A stretch of DNA of 64,000 nucleotides from Treponema sp. UBA792 (GCA_002296965.1 DBIW01000010.1:1-64000), one strand, 5' to 3'; counted from the stretch's first letter, positions 1-8,759 are shown. Translations and numbers: made by a program. Notes: generated from the letters alone by a model not told the origin.

Positions 1-1518
1 ATAACGCTCAAGGATCCGACGGGACCGGCTGCGGCTCCTGTGTTCCAGGGCTGGTATTCCGACAAGGATTTCCAGAACCGCGTGAGCCCTGCCGTGATAG
101 CGAAGGGCAGCACCGGCGACAGGACGTTCTACGCCAGGTTCGGAGCGGAGGCTCTCAAGGAATTCACCGTGACGTTCAATGTCGTGGCGGAGGCGAACGG
201 AACTGTCCTCGGAACCGACAGCATCAAGGTGAACGACGGAGACAAAATCTCCGACGCGCAGCTTGAGGCCGCCAAGGGCAAGATCGCGTCGCTCGGCGAG
301 TACGAGTATGACGGACTCTACACGGCCGCGGCTCTTGCGGCGGCGTTCGACACTTCAACAAAAATCACCGCGGACACGACGCTCTACGTAAAGGTCAAGG
401 CGGTGCAGAAATTCACGGTGACGTTCGACAGTGACGGCGGCTCCGCGGTGGCGGCAGTAACCGTGAAGAGCGGCGAGAAGGCGGCGAAGCCTACCGACCC
501 GGCGAAGGACGGATACACGTTCAAAGGCTGGCTCCTCGGCGACGCGGAGTATAATTTCGACGCCCCGGTCACAGGCAACATCACCCTCAAGGCAAAGTGG
601 GAGGCGAACAAAACCGAGCCGGAGCCGACTCCGGTTGAGCCGACAGAATCTGGTGTTATCTGGACTGGCTCAGTTGACATGGGGACAAAGTGGGCTGCAT
701 CGCTTGGAATCGATGCCGACAAATTTGCTTCTTGCGAGGTTGGCGGTACTTTCACCCTTTATGTGACACTTGGTACTGAATCATATCATCAGGTAAAACT
801 TTGTTCCAACGGAGAAGGTTGGTCTGTTCTTGATGGTATAGCATCCGATTTGAACGCAAATGAATACAGTTGCGTTACAGTTTCCGCTTCGACACTGTCA
901 TTTAAAATGAATGAGACTGATTTGGCGATCGTAAAGGCAAACGGTCTTCGTATTCAGGGATATGATGTCACTTTGACAAAACTTACGTACAAAGCTCCGC
1001 CGGCTCCTGGTGCAATAGTTTCCGCTGTTCCGGAAGGAGCGACTGCGCTCCTTGATTTTGGCTCAATGACGGAACTGCCGGGTTCTTTAACTGCTCCTGG
1101 TTGTGGATATGAGGCAACTCTTGTAAGTGATGATACTTATGGTAAAGTTCTTGATTTATCTCTCAAAGAAGGTTCTGAAAACGGCAGTTATGCCACAATG
1201 AAAATTACATTTGACGCACCGCTTGACCTTACAGGAAAGAGTGTGTGCCTTATGATGAAAGGTAAGAGTGGACTTGAAGGAAGCAATGACCTCAAGTTGG
1301 TGTATGTACAGGATGATGCCCACAAAAATGAGACGAACAAGATTTACCCGTCTGATAATACGAAATTTTCGGAACTTGTTCCTGGTGCAGGTTGGGTGTG
1401 CTGGACAGAAGATAACTCAATATCTGAGGTGGACAGCTGGGCTTCCATTACAGCTCTTGAAATTCAATTCCAGAAAGCGAATTATAATTTCCAGATAGCT
1501 GCAATATATTACAAGTAA
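1..1518 (+). CDS. Secreted InlB/Listeria-Bacteroides-repeat protein, 3' part (5' end outside window)
   Basis: The frame is open from base 1, so the N-terminus lies outside; 505 residues are visible. Residues 14-34 are the end of one repeat (FQGWY then FYARF) and about 134-200 form a complete InlB B-type repeat (FTVTFDSDGG, GYTFKGW, LKAKWE), the family often called Listeria-Bacteroides or Flg_new repeat. A proline/glutamate linker (EPEPTPVEPTE) follows at about 205-215, and then two beta-rich modules (about 217-330 and 340-505) that look like carbohydrate-binding jelly rolls, although I cannot name the family. No C-terminal anchor or sorting signal is visible. Such repeats are typical of surface or secreted adhesins. 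Base composition drops in GC after about position 645, at the linker. Role inferred: cell-surface or substrate binding. Confidence 0.7.
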   Translation: MTLKDPTGPAAAPVFQGWYSDKDFQNRVSPAVIAKGSTGDRTFYARFGAEALKEFTVTFNVVAEANGTVLGTDSIKVNDGDKISDAQLEAAKGKIASLGEYEYDGLYTAAALAAAFDTSTKITADTTLYVKVKAVQKFTVTFDSDGGSAVAAVTVKSGEKAAKPTDPAKDGYTFKGWLLGDAEYNFDAPVTGNITLKAKWEANKTEPEPTPVEPTESGVIWTGSVDMGTKWAASLGIDADKFASCEVGGTFTLYVTLGTESYHQVKLCSNGEGWSVLDGIASDLNANEYSCVTVSASTLSFKMNETDLAIVKANGLRIQGYDVTLTKLTYKAPPAPGAIVSAVPEGATALLDFGSMTELPGSLTAPGCGYEATLVSDDTYGKVLDLSLKEGSENGSYATMKITFDAPLDLTGKSVCLMMKGKSGLEGSNDLKLVYVQDDAHKNETNKIYPSDNTKFSELVPGAGWVCWTEDNSISEVDSWASITALEIQFQKANYNFQIAAIYYK

Positions 1519-1547
1519 CTCTTTGATTCTTTGAATCATCCTTAATT

Positions 1548-1603
1548 TCCTCCGTCCGGCCGGCGTTCGGTAGAGTGCGTCCTCCGGGCGGGGGATTTTT
1601 TTT
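1548..1603 (+). terminator. Intrinsic terminator of the InlB-repeat gene
   Basis: A 12-bp stem (1548-1559 with 1584-1595, three G-U pairs) is followed by eight T residues at 1596-1603. It lies 29 bases after the stop codon of the repeat protein. Confidence 0.85.
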
Positions 1604-1610
1604 GTGCGGT

Positions 1611-1728
1611 TGTCCGGTCACGCCGGACAATGACATTGAATTCCGCCCGAAAATGACGCCAATGTCATTCCCGTGCCGCGACACGGGAATCTCCGGGGGC
1701 AGTAACATTGCGGCCACGCCGGAGCGTG
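1611..1728. repeat. Cluster of consecutive inverted repeats in the spacer before rpsL
   Basis: Four perfect dyads follow one another: TGTCCGG/CCGGACA (1611-1617, 1623-1629); AATGACATTG/CAATGTCATT (1629-1638, 1660-1669); ATTCCCGTG/CACGGGAAT (1667-1675, 1682-1690); CACGC/GCGTG (1715-1719, 1724-1728). The arms of the first three abut or overlap, so the whole could fold as a branched structure. The ATTCCC...GGGAAT core resembles short intergenic palindromes such as neisserial dRS3. No coding sequence is apparent in this spacer. Confidence 0.6.
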
Positions 1729-1743
1729 AAGCTCGAATTCCTC

Positions 1744-1772
1744 TTGAATTCATTTTCCGAATTTATTAGAAT
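1744..1772 (+). promoter_or_regulatory. Sigma-70-type promoter for rpsL-rpsG
   Basis: TTGAAT (1744-1749), a 17-bp spacer and TAGAAT (1767-1772). The predicted start near 1779 gives a leader of about 65 bases before rpsL, which has a good Shine-Dalgarno (AGGAG, 1832-1836). Confidence 0.6.
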
Positions 1773-1844
1773 ACACAAACCTGTAAATCATTCTGTTCAT
1801 CTTTTCCGGGGTGCTGACCGGAATTAAATATAGGAGAATAGGCG

Positions 1845-2219
1845 ATGCCTACAATTAATCAGTTGATCCGTCAGGGTCGCAAGTCTGCCGCAAACAGAAC
1901 TAAAGCTCCCGCACTTGAGTCCTGCCCGCAGAAACGCGGTGTTTGCACGCGTGTCATGACCCAGACTCCGAAGAAGCCGAATTCGGCTCTCAGAAAGATT
2001 GCCCGTGTTCGCTTGAGCAATGGTATTGAAGTTACAGCATACATTCCTGGAATTGGTCACAATCTTCAGGAACACTCGGTTGTGCTGGTACGTGGTGGAC
2101 GTGTAAAGGATCTTCCTGGTGTCCGCTATCATATAATCCGCGGTACAAAAGATACTCTCGGTGTCGAGGACCGCAAGCGCGCCCGTTCAAAGTACGGAGC
2201 AAAGAAACCTAAGGCATAA
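1845..2219 (+). CDS. rpsL: 30S ribosomal protein S12
   Basis: S12 sits at the interface side of the 30S decoding centre and monitors codon-anticodon pairing. The 124-residue product has the usual family length and start ([12 protein letters not shown]). It contains the conserved loop [11 protein letters not shown] around residues 42-52 and the [10 protein letters not shown] motif around 90-99. The lysines and proline changed in streptomycin-resistant mutants of other bacteria are all wild type here. The start is fixed by AGGAG eight bases upstream. It is first in a two-gene unit with rpsG (12-base gap). Unlike the classical str operon, fusA and tuf are not in the same transcript, because a terminator follows rpsG. 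Confidence 0.98.
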   Translation: MPTINQLIRQGRKSAANRTKAPALESCPQKRGVCTRVMTQTPKKPNSALRKIARVRLSNGIEVTAYIPGIGHNLQEHSVVLVRGGRVKDLPGVRYHIIRGTKDTLGVEDRKRARSKYGAKKPKA

Positions 2220-2231
2220 TGGAGGCGTAAG

Positions 2232-2702
2232 ATGGGAAGACATAAGAAATCAGTCGAACGTCCGATGATGCCGGATGTAAAATATAACAGCAAGGTTATC
2301 TCAAAATTCGTCTGCCGCATGATGCTTGACGGAAAGAAAGATACCTGTATGAAGATTGTCTACAAGGCTATGGATAATCTCAAGGCAAAGACCGACAAGG
2401 ATCCGCTTGAGGTTTTCCTGAAGGCGCTTGACAATGTTAAGCCGATGGTCGAGGTAAAGTCAAGACGTGTCGGCGGTGCTACGTATCAGGTTCCTGTTGA
2501 AATCCGTGATGCCCGCCGTGAGGCTCTGGCAATGCGCTGGATTATCGACGCGGCCCGCTCCAGAAGCGGTCACGGAATGGCGGATACTCTCGCCGCCGAG
2601 CTGATGGATGCCTACAACAATACCGGCTCCGCTTATAAAAAGCGCGAGGATACACATAAGATGGCTGAGGCGAACAAGGCGTTTGCACACTACCGCTGGT
2701 AG
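2232..2702 (+). CDS. rpsG: 30S ribosomal protein S7
   Basis: S7 is the primary assembly protein of the 30S head, binds the 3' major domain of 16S rRNA and lines the E site. The 156-residue product is full length, with the conserved segment [12 protein letters not shown] around residues 80-91 and the C-terminal helix that ends HYRW. A Shine-Dalgarno (GGAGG) lies just upstream. In E. coli S7 represses translation of its own operon; here the gap to rpsL is only 12 bases and shows no obvious S7 target. A terminator follows 15 bases after the stop, so the unit is rpsL-rpsG only. Confidence 0.98.
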   Translation: MGRHKKSVERPMMPDVKYNSKVISKFVCRMMLDGKKDTCMKIVYKAMDNLKAKTDKDPLEVFLKALDNVKPMVEVKSRRVGGATYQVPVEIRDARREALAMRWIIDAARSRSGHGMADTLAAELMDAYNNTGSAYKKREDTHKMAEANKAFAHYRW

Positions 2703-2717
2703 TCTTTCAGTTTTCAT

Positions 2718-2749
2718 GGCATCCGGAAGTCCGGGTGCCTTTTTTTTTG
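2718..2749 (+). terminator. Intrinsic terminator after rpsG
   Basis: GGCATCCGGA (2718-2727) pairs with TCCGGGTGCC (2730-2739), with one G-U pair, and a run of ten T residues follows (2740-2749). It separates rpsL-rpsG from the tuf/S10 transcript. Confidence 0.9.
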
Positions 2750-2774
2750 TTTTGTCGCCTTTCTTTGTAGACTA

Positions 2775-2804
2775 TTGATTTTTTTTTGTAAAAATAGTAT
2801 AAAG
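2775..2804 (+). promoter_or_regulatory. Probable promoter of the tuf-S10-spc-alpha super-operon
   Basis: TTGATT (2775-2780), an 18-bp spacer and TATAAA (2799-2804), embedded in a T/A-rich tract directly after the rpsG terminator. If used, it gives an untranslated leader of about 465 bases before tuf. A weaker alternative is TTGATC near 3156, closer to tuf. Confidence 0.45.
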
Positions 2805-3276
2805 TCGGAACTATCCTGTATGGTTTTATGCTAGTACAGGAGATGGGTTCTTTGAGAGCAGGCGGGTTTTTCCCGGCATATCCGTAAAGTTAACCGGTCT
2901 TCCGGTTTTCAGGAATATGCGGCCCTTTACTTTTGAATTATTGCCGTCGGCAGTGATTGTGTATAGATGACTGATAAAGTTTTTGGGTTTCTGCTGGGTC
3001 TTCCGGACTTAAAACTCGAATGTACCAAACCAGTTGTCAGAAAATCTTTTGATAATGATCGGTGGTTGCGGGTCATGACGCTCCGAATGTGATGTGGCGT
3101 TGTGTTGAAAGGATTAAAAATCTTCCGTTTCAATCTGTCATTCTCAGAATTTCTGTTGATCAAGTGTGTCTGCGAACAGAATATGTATCTTTTGGTGCGT
3201 TTTTTGTTCTGGCTTAAAGTGCAACACATAAAAATAAGTATGCCGGAATTAAATGGACACCGGCAAGGAGAAACAC
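2805..3276 (+). other. Long non-coding leader of tuf with a structured segment
   Basis: I see no convincing coding sequence and no tRNA in these 470 bases. The segment 2876-2934 is strongly structured: GCATATCC (2876-2883) can pair with GGAATATGC (2912-2920, one bulge), enclosing the perfect hairpin AACCGG-tctt-CCGGTT (2892-2907). The alternative pair GTAAAG (2884-2889) with CTTTAC (2925-2930), followed by TTTT, would compete with it. It does not match any riboswitch consensus I know. It may be an attenuator or regulatory leader of the translation operon. Confidence 0.4.
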
Positions 3277-4464
3277 ATGGCAAAGGAGAAGTTCGTTAGA
3301 ACTAAACCTCACATGAACGTTGGTACCATTGGTCACGTTGACCATGGTAAAACTACTCTTTCAGCTGCCATCACTTCATATTGTGCAAACAAATATGGTG
3401 ACAAGGCTCTTAAGTATGACGAAATCGACAATGCTCCTGAGGAGAAAGAGCGCGGTATTACAATCAATACCCGCCACCTTGAGTATCAGTCTGACAAGCG
3501 TCACTATGCGCACATTGACTGTCCGGGACATGCTGACTATATCAAGAACATGATTACCGGTGCGGCGCAGATGGATGGAGCTATTCTGGTTGTTTCAGCT
3601 CCGGATTCTGTTATGCCTCAGACACGTGAGCACCTTCTGCTTGCACGTCAGGTTGGAGTTCCGAAGATTATCGTTTTCCTTAACAAGGTTGATATGCTCG
3701 ACGGCGACGAAGAGATGCTGATGCTGGTTGAGGAAGAGGTGAAGGATGTTCTTAAAGAGTACGGATTCTCTGAGGATACTCCTATAATCAAGGGTTCTGC
3801 TTTTAAGGCTCTGAATGATCCTACTCCTGAGAATACAGCTTGTATCGAGGAGCTTCTTGCCGCTATGGACACATGGTTCGATGATCCAGTCCGCGATGAT
3901 GAGAAGCCGTTCCTTATGCCGATTGAGGATATATTCACAATCTCTGGACGTGGAACTGTTGTTACAGGACGTATCGAGCGCGGTGTAATCAATATGAACG
4001 ATCCTGTTGAGATTGTTGGTATCAAACCGACACAGTCCTCAACAGTAACCGGTATCGAGATGTTCCAGAAGACTCTTGATCAGGGTATCGCCGGTGATAA
4101 CGTCGGTATTCTTCTCCGCGGTGTCGACAAGAAAGATGTCGAGCGCGGACAGGTTCTGGCAAAGCCGGGTTCCATCCACCCTCACACAAAGTTCGAGGCG
4201 CAGATTTATGTTCTCTCAAAAGAGGAAGGCGGACGCCACAGTCCGTTCTTTACAGGTTACCGCCCGCAGTTCTATTTCAGAACTACGGACATTACCGGTA
4301 CAATCGAGCTTGAGCCGGGTACAGACATGGTAAAACCTGGTGATAACGTCAAGATTATCGGTGAGCTTATTCACCCGATTGCTATGGACGAGGGTCTTAA
4401 GCTTGCTATCCGCGAGGGCGGTCATACAATCGCTTCCGGACAGGTAACAAAAATTATTGAGTAG
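3277..4464 (+). CDS. tuf: Translation elongation factor Tu
   Basis: EF-Tu is the GTPase that delivers aminoacyl-tRNA to the ribosomal A site. The 395-residue product has all GTP-binding motifs: GHVDHGKTT (G1), the GITI effector region, DCPGHADY (G3), NKVD (G4) and GSAFKAL (G5), followed by beta-barrel domains 2 and 3 with [13 protein letters not shown]. The start is the ATG at 3277 behind AAGGAGAAACAC; an upstream in-frame ATG at 3253 would add eight residues that the family lacks. The gene heads the S10 cluster, 67 bases from rpsJ. fusA, its usual neighbour in many bacteria, is not in the window. Confidence 0.98.
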   Translation: MAKEKFVRTKPHMNVGTIGHVDHGKTTLSAAITSYCANKYGDKALKYDEIDNAPEEKERGITINTRHLEYQSDKRHYAHIDCPGHADYIKNMITGAAQMDGAILVVSAPDSVMPQTREHLLLARQVGVPKIIVFLNKVDMLDGDEEMLMLVEEEVKDVLKEYGFSEDTPIIKGSAFKALNDPTPENTACIEELLAAMDTWFDDPVRDDEKPFLMPIEDIFTISGRGTVVTGRIERGVINMNDPVEIVGIKPTQSSTVTGIEMFQKTLDQGIAGDNVGILLRGVDKKDVERGQVLAKPGSIHPHTKFEAQIYVLSKEEGGRHSPFFTGYRPQFYFRTTDITGTIELEPGTDMVKPGDNVKIIGELIHPIAMDEGLKLAIREGGHTIASGQVTKIIE

Positions 4465-4475
4465 TTTTTAGTTTT

Positions 4476-4514
4476 TGCAGAGGTTGGACGGATTGGTTCT
4501 GTCTTTCCTCTGCA
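4476..4514 (+). other. Hairpin between tuf and rpsJ
   Basis: TGCAGAGG (4476-4483) pairs perfectly with CCTCTGCA (4507-4514). No T tract follows, and the rpsJ Shine-Dalgarno (GGAGGA) comes three bases later. It is likelier an RNA-processing, stability or translation-control element than a terminator. Confidence 0.5.
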
Positions 4515-4531
4515 ATGGAGGAATTAAGTAA

Positions 4532-4840
4532 ATGGCTAATGAGAAGATTCGTGTCAGACTCCGTGCGTTTGATGTCGAGCTGATCGATCAGAGTGCTAAA
4601 GCCATCGTGCAGACAGTTCAGAAGGCGGGTGCAAAGGTTTCTGGTCCTATCCCTCTTCCGACAAGAATCAATAAGATGACGGTACTTCGCTCTCCGCATG
4701 TAAACAAGAAATCACGTGAGCAGTTTGAGATGCGTACACACAAACGTCTTATTGACATAATGAATCCTTCACAGGATGTTATGGATTCACTGATGAAGCT
4801 TGAGCTTCCTGCCGGTGTTGATGTTGTGATAACACAATAA
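4532..4840 (+). CDS. rpsJ: 30S ribosomal protein S10 (NusE)
   Basis: S10 is a head protein of the small subunit and, as NusE, a component of the NusB-containing transcription antitermination complex. The 102-residue product has the family length and starts [14 protein letters not shown]. It keeps the extended loop that reaches into the head ([20 protein letters not shown]) and the C-terminal beta strand LPAGVDVVI. The start follows GGAGGAATTAAGTA. It is the first ribosomal-protein gene of the S10 cluster. The 84-base gap to rplC is large for this operon and carries a small tetraloop hairpin. Confidence 0.98.
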   Translation: MANEKIRVRLRAFDVELIDQSAKAIVQTVQKAGAKVSGPIPLPTRINKMTVLRSPHVNKKSREQFEMRTHKRLIDIMNPSQDVMDSLMKLELPAGVDVVITQ

Positions 4841-4891
4841 GTGATTAGAAGGTACGGTCCCCTTGGATCTGGGATGACGACCTTAATAAAC

Positions 4892-4907
4892 TGGAGCTTC
4901 GGTTCCA
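4892..4907 (+). other. UUCG-tetraloop hairpin in front of rplC
   Basis: TGGAGC-TTCG-GTTCCA (4892-4907) forms a stem of five or six pairs closed by the very stable C(UUCG)G tetraloop. It ends just before the rplC Shine-Dalgarno (AGGAGA, 4911-4916). The position would suit translational control by a ribosomal protein or a stability element; this is inference. Confidence 0.45.
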
Positions 4908-4924
4908 TATAGGAGAATATCAGA

Positions 4925-5545
4925 ATGAAAGGTCTGATTGCTAAAAAAGTAGGAATGACGCAGATATTCGATGAAAGCGGTAATTTGACTCCTGTCACCG
5001 TGATCCACATCGAGCCTAATGTTGTCGTTGCTAAAAAAACAAAGGAAAATTGCGGTTATGACGCGGTTGTTCTTGGACTTGATGATAAGAAAGCTTCTAG
5101 AACAACAAAGCCTTATGCCGGACAATTCCCGGAGAACATCACGCCAAAGCGCCACTTGAAAGAGTTCCGCGACTTTGAGAAAGAAGTTAATGTAGGTGAT
5201 GTTGTTGGTCTTGAACTCTTTGAGAACAGCCGTTTTCTTGATGTGACTGCCACTTCAAAAGGAAAAGGCTTTCAGGGTGTTATGAAGAGATGGGGATTCC
5301 ATGGTGGACGTGCTACTCATGGTTCAAAATTCCATCGTGAGCCGGGTGGTACTGGAGAATGTACAACGCCTGGACACAGCTTTAAGAACATCAAGCTTCC
5401 TGGACACATGGGTTTTAGAAGGGTTACTGTTCAGAATCTGAAAATCGTAAAGGTTGATCCTGAGCTTAAAGTGATCATGGTTCGTGGGGCTGTCCCTGGG
5501 AATAAAGACTGTACGCTGATCGTAAAGTCCGCGGTAAAGAAATAA
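4925..5545 (+). CDS. rplC: 50S ribosomal protein L3
   Basis: L3 binds 23S rRNA early in large-subunit assembly, and its loop reaches towards the peptidyl-transferase centre. The product is 206 residues (MKGLIAKKVGMTQIF), with the conserved GKGFQGVMKRW and the internal loop ending LPGHMG. The position equivalent to the methylated glutamine 150 of E. coli L3 reads as histidine here, so it should not be a PrmB substrate. The start is set by AGGAGAATATCAG. The gap to rplD is 18 bases. Confidence 0.97.
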   Translation: MKGLIAKKVGMTQIFDESGNLTPVTVIHIEPNVVVAKKTKENCGYDAVVLGLDDKKASRTTKPYAGQFPENITPKRHLKEFRDFEKEVNVGDVVGLELFENSRFLDVTATSKGKGFQGVMKRWGFHGGRATHGSKFHREPGGTGECTTPGHSFKNIKLPGHMGFRRVTVQNLKIVKVDPELKVIMVRGAVPGNKDCTLIVKSAVKK

Positions 5546-5563
5546 CGGCAGAGGATGAGTATT

Positions 5564-6202
5564 ATGGAAAAGAAAGTCTATTCAGTCGATGGTAAAGGGC
5601 TGCGTACTATCACTCTTGATGATAACGTATTCGGTCTCCCGGTAAATGATGATGTAATCTATTACGCCATCACAAATGAATTAGCAAATAAGCGTGTTGG
5701 TACTGCTTGCACAAAGACTCGCTCTGAAGTTCATGGAAGTAATAACAAGCCGTACAAACAGAAAGGTACAGGTAACGCACGTCGTGGTGATAAGAAATCG
5801 CCGATTACGGTAGGTGGCGGTACAATTTTTGGACCTAAGCCGCGTGATTACAGCTATGCGATTCCTAAAAAAGCCAAAAGGTTGGCTATGAAGTCAATCT
5901 TGAGCAAACATGCACAGGAAGAAAGACTTACAGTTGTTGAAGATTTTACTGTTGAAAGCGGAAAGACGAAGGATCTGGTTAAGATTCTGAATAATTTCGC
6001 AAACGGTGAAAGAACGGTAATCATTCTTAAAGATGATGATGCTAAGATCAGGCAGGCCGGAAGAAATATTCCGAACCTTACTTTCCTTGCATATAATCGT
6101 CTGCGTGCGCATGATCTGTTCTACGGAAGAAAGGTTATTGCTCTCGAAGGTGCGGTCAAGAATCTTTCTGAATTTTATGCGGAAGATAAGGAGGCTAAAT
6201 AA
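5564..6202 (+). CDS. rplD: 50S ribosomal protein L4
   Basis: L4 binds 23S rRNA; its long loop lines the peptide exit tunnel. The 212-residue product contains the conserved [11 protein letters not shown] and [13 protein letters not shown], which form that loop, unaltered at positions linked to macrolide resistance. I place the start at the ATG at 5564 because AGAGGA (5550-5555) is then correctly spaced; the ATG at 5555 would overlap this ribosome-binding site. In E. coli L4 represses the S10 operon. The stop codon overlaps the rplW start by one base (TAATG). Confidence 0.95.
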   Translation: MEKKVYSVDGKGLRTITLDDNVFGLPVNDDVIYYAITNELANKRVGTACTKTRSEVHGSNNKPYKQKGTGNARRGDKKSPITVGGGTIFGPKPRDYSYAIPKKAKRLAMKSILSKHAQEERLTVVEDFTVESGKTKDLVKILNNFANGERTVIILKDDDAKIRQAGRNIPNLTFLAYNRLRAHDLFYGRKVIALEGAVKNLSEFYAEDKEAK

Positions 6203-6486
6203 TGAACTACGAAGATATTCTTATTGAGCCTGTCGTTTCAGAGAAAGCAAGTGCCCTGCGCGAGCAGAATAAATATGTTTTCATTGTTCATCCGGATGCA
6301 ACAAAAACGCAGATTAAGGAGGCTGTAAAACGCCTTTTTAATGTGAATGTTGTCAACTGTACGACGATGAATGTCCTTGGAAAAATGAAACGGCTTCGTG
6401 GACGACCTGGACGCACGGCTTCATATAAGAAGGCGATTGTACGCGTTGCAGAGGGTGAAACAATTTCAGCTTTTGAAGGCGTTTAA
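6202..6486 (+). CDS. rplW: 50S ribosomal protein L23
   Basis: L23 sits at the exit of the peptide tunnel and is the docking site for trigger factor and the signal recognition particle. The 94-residue product has the standard opening (EDILIEPVVSEKAS), the KYVFIVHPDATK core and the extended loop with GRPGRTASYKKA. Translation is coupled to rplD by a one-base overlap, with the Shine-Dalgarno (AAGGAGG) inside rplD. Confidence 0.97.
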   Translation: MNYEDILIEPVVSEKASALREQNKYVFIVHPDATKTQIKEAVKRLFNVNVVNCTTMNVLGKMKRLRGRPGRTASYKKAIVRVAEGETISAFEGV

Positions 6487-6514
6487 GTCCAAGTATTAGA
6501 TTAAGGGGAAAGAA

Positions 6515-7339
6515 ATGGCTCTTAAAGCATTTAAGCCGATTACAGCAGGTACACGTGGTCGTGTAGACTTGCATAGAGATGAACTGACAACCGATAGACC
6601 CGAAAAAACTTTGGTGTCAGGCAGAAAGTCTCATGCTGGACGTGGAGCCGGAGGACGTATTTCAGTGCGTCATCAGGGCGGCGGACACAAGAGACGTTAT
6701 CGTGATATAGATTTCAGACGTGATAAGCACGGAATTCCGGGAACAGTGAAGACAATCGAGTATGATCCTAACCGCAGTGCTAATATCGCCCTGATTTTTT
6801 ATGCCGATGGTGATAAGCGTTATATTATCGCACCAAAAGGTCTTCAGGTCGGACAGAAGATTATGTCCGGCGAGAACGCAGCTCCGACAGTTGGAAATGC
6901 ACTTCCGCTCAATGTGATTCCTGTAGGATTCACAATTCATAACATCGAGCTTACGCTTGGTTGTGGTGGACAGCTCGTCCGCTCGGCTGGTGCCAGTGCG
7001 ATGATTGCCGGCCGCGAGGGAGATTATGTTATCGTCCGTCTGCCGTCAAGTGAAATGAGAAAAATCAACGGAAAGTGCTATGCCACAATCGGTGTTGTCG
7101 GTAATGAAGAACACATGAATGTTAAGCTCGGTAAGGCCGGTCACAGACGTTGGCTTGGTGTCAGACCGACAGTCCGTGGTATGGCCATGAACCCAGTGGA
7201 TCATCCGCTTGGTGGTGGTGAAGGTGCCGGTAAAGGTCGTAACCCTGTTACTCCATGGGGTCAGCCTTGTAAAGGTTACCAGACTCGCAACAAGAGAAAG
7301 ACGTCAAGCAAGTTCATTGTTTCTCGCCGTAAGAAGTAG
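6515..7339 (+). CDS. rplB: 50S ribosomal protein L2
   Basis: L2 is a primary 23S rRNA-binding protein needed for subunit joining and peptidyl-transferase activity. The 274-residue product is full length. It has the N-terminal RNA-binding region with [15 protein letters not shown], the SH3-like middle domain, and the C-terminal loop [14 protein letters not shown], which carries the conserved histidine near the catalytic centre. The start follows AAGGGGAAAGAA. It lies 28 bases after rplW and 17 bases before rpsS. Confidence 0.98.
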   Translation: MALKAFKPITAGTRGRVDLHRDELTTDRPEKTLVSGRKSHAGRGAGGRISVRHQGGGHKRRYRDIDFRRDKHGIPGTVKTIEYDPNRSANIALIFYADGDKRYIIAPKGLQVGQKIMSGENAAPTVGNALPLNVIPVGFTIHNIELTLGCGGQLVRSAGASAMIAGREGDYVIVRLPSSEMRKINGKCYATIGVVGNEEHMNVKLGKAGHRRWLGVRPTVRGMAMNPVDHPLGGGEGAGKGRNPVTPWGQPCKGYQTRNKRKTSSKFIVSRRKK

Positions 7340-7356
7340 TTGCATAGGAGATAACT

Positions 7357-7641
7357 GTGTCAAGATCTGTTAAGAAAGGACCTTTTGTAGACAAGAGTCT
7401 TTACAAAAAGGTAATAGCGATGAATAAAGAAGCAGACAAGAAGATGATAAAGACATATTCTCGCTGCTCTACGATTATTCCGGAGATGGTTGGAAATACC
7501 ATTTCCGTTTACAACGGAAAATCATGGATTCCGGTATATGTGACGGAGAACCTTGTCGGCCATAAGCTCGGCGAATTTGCTCCTACACGTACATTCCGCG
7601 GTCATGGTGGTTCAGATAAAACAGCCGGGAAGGCTAAATAA
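7357..7641 (+). CDS. rpsS: 30S ribosomal protein S19
   Basis: S19 is in the head of the small subunit, pairs with S13 and contacts A-site tRNA. The 94-residue product begins [14 protein letters not shown] and keeps the conserved [11 protein letters not shown]-like core (here [13 protein letters not shown]) and [12 protein letters not shown]. It uses a GTG start at 7357 behind TAGGAGATAACT, as several genes of this operon do. The gap to rplV is 16 bases. Confidence 0.97.
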   Translation: MSRSVKKGPFVDKSLYKKVIAMNKEADKKMIKTYSRCSTIIPEMVGNTISVYNGKSWIPVYVTENLVGHKLGEFAPTRTFRGHGGSDKTAGKAK

Positions 7642-7657
7642 TAGGTAGGTGGATATT

Positions 7658-8014
7658 ATGGCTGAGAAAAAAGGTTATGTAGCCACTTCAAAATTCCTGA
7701 TTGCATCGCCGACAAAGGTTCGTCCTGTCGCCCGTGTAATTAATCAGAAGTCCTATTCGGAAGCTATGGCTATTTTGGCTAATATGCCGCAGAAAGGTGC
7801 CGGACTCATCAGTGCGACTCTGAAATCGGCTGCTGCAAATGCGCTTTATGCAAATAGCAAATTGGATGAAGATATGCTGTACGTAAAGGAAATCAGAATC
7901 GATGAAGGTCCGAGACTCAAGAGAGTCTGGTTCCGCGCTCGCGGCCGTGCCGATCAGCTTCTGAAACGTATGTGTCATATTACCGTCGTCGTTGACGAAA
8001 AGGCGGGGGAATAA
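7658..8014 (+). CDS. rplV: 50S ribosomal protein L22
   Basis: L22 contacts all 23S rRNA domains and its beta hairpin lines the exit tunnel. The 118-residue product shows the conserved [12 protein letters not shown] opening, [11 protein letters not shown], and the hairpin with [12 protein letters not shown]. The ATG at 7658 is preferred because GGTAGGTGG stands at the right distance; an in-frame GTG at 7649 lies within that ribosome-binding site. The rpsC start codon follows after one base. Confidence 0.95.
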   Translation: MAEKKGYVATSKFLIASPTKVRPVARVINQKSYSEAMAILANMPQKGAGLISATLKSAAANALYANSKLDEDMLYVKEIRIDEGPRLKRVWFRARGRADQLLKRMCHITVVVDEKAGE

Positions 8015-8015
8015 A

Positions 8016-8756
8016 GTGGGTCAGAAAGTAAATCCTATTGGTTTGCGTCTTGGCGTAAACAAAACCTGGCAGTCACGTTGGTATGCAGATCCACGTGAAT
8101 ATGCGGATCTGGTTCTTGAAGATCTTAAAATCAGAAAAATGGTTTCTGATCTTCCTGAATGTAAGAATGCTGATATTGCAGAGATAGAGATAGTACGTCA
8201 TCCGCAGCGTGTTACAATCGTGATTCATACGGCTCGTCCGGGAGTAATCATCGGTGTAAAGGGCGCAACTATTGAAAAGATAAGCGCTGATATTCAGAAG
8301 CAGTTGACTAAGAAAGTTCAGATCAAGATTAAAGAAATCAAACGTGCAGATTTGAATGCCAGTCTTATTGCTCAGAATATCGCACGTCAGCTCGTCGGTC
8401 GCGGTTCTTTCAGAAAAGCGATGAAGCAGGCGATTAACAATGCGATGCGTGCCGGGGCACAGGGTATAAAAGTCCGCCTCAGCGGACGTCTTGGCGGTGC
8501 AGATATGTCCCGCACAGAGGAGCACAAGGAGGGACGTGTTCCGCTCCATACTCTCCGTGCTGATATTGATTATGGAACGTATGCGGCTCTTACCACTTAT
8601 GGAAAAATTGGTGTTAAGGTCTGGGTTTATAACGGAATGAACTACGGAGTCGAACAGAACGAGGACGCAGGTCAGCTTGTAAGAAAACCGAGACGCAACC
8701 GCCCGGCTCAGGATAAGAATGAAGGTTCTGAGTCTGCTAGAAAGGCAAGGAGTTAA
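8016..8756 (+). CDS. rpsC: 30S ribosomal protein S3
   Basis: S3 forms part of the mRNA entry tunnel and helicase of the 30S subunit. The 246-residue product starts [13 protein letters not shown] and carries a KH domain with the GVKG loop ([14 protein letters not shown]). Its C-terminal domain has [12 protein letters not shown] and [13 protein letters not shown]. The GTG at 8016 is chosen because the family begins exactly there and GGCGGGGGA lies upstream. The C-terminal tail is basic and low in complexity. It follows rplV by one base and precedes rplP by three. Confidence 0.96.
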   Translation: MGQKVNPIGLRLGVNKTWQSRWYADPREYADLVLEDLKIRKMVSDLPECKNADIAEIEIVRHPQRVTIVIHTARPGVIIGVKGATIEKISADIQKQLTKKVQIKIKEIKRADLNASLIAQNIARQLVGRGSFRKAMKQAINNAMRAGAQGIKVRLSGRLGGADMSRTEEHKEGRVPLHTLRADIDYGTYAALTTYGKIGVKVWVYNGMNYGVEQNEDAGQLVRKPRRNRPAQDKNEGSESARKARS

Positions 8757-8759
8757 TGT

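Noticed and set aside
2805-3252. tRNA or known riboswitch upstream of tuf
   Set aside because: No T-arm pattern or cloverleaf, and no match to the cobalamin, FMN, TPP, SAM, preQ1, glycine or c-di-GMP consensus that I could trace.
3253-3276. Earlier in-frame ATG for tuf
   Set aside because: It would add eight residues not found in EF-Tu and lies before the Shine-Dalgarno that serves 3277.
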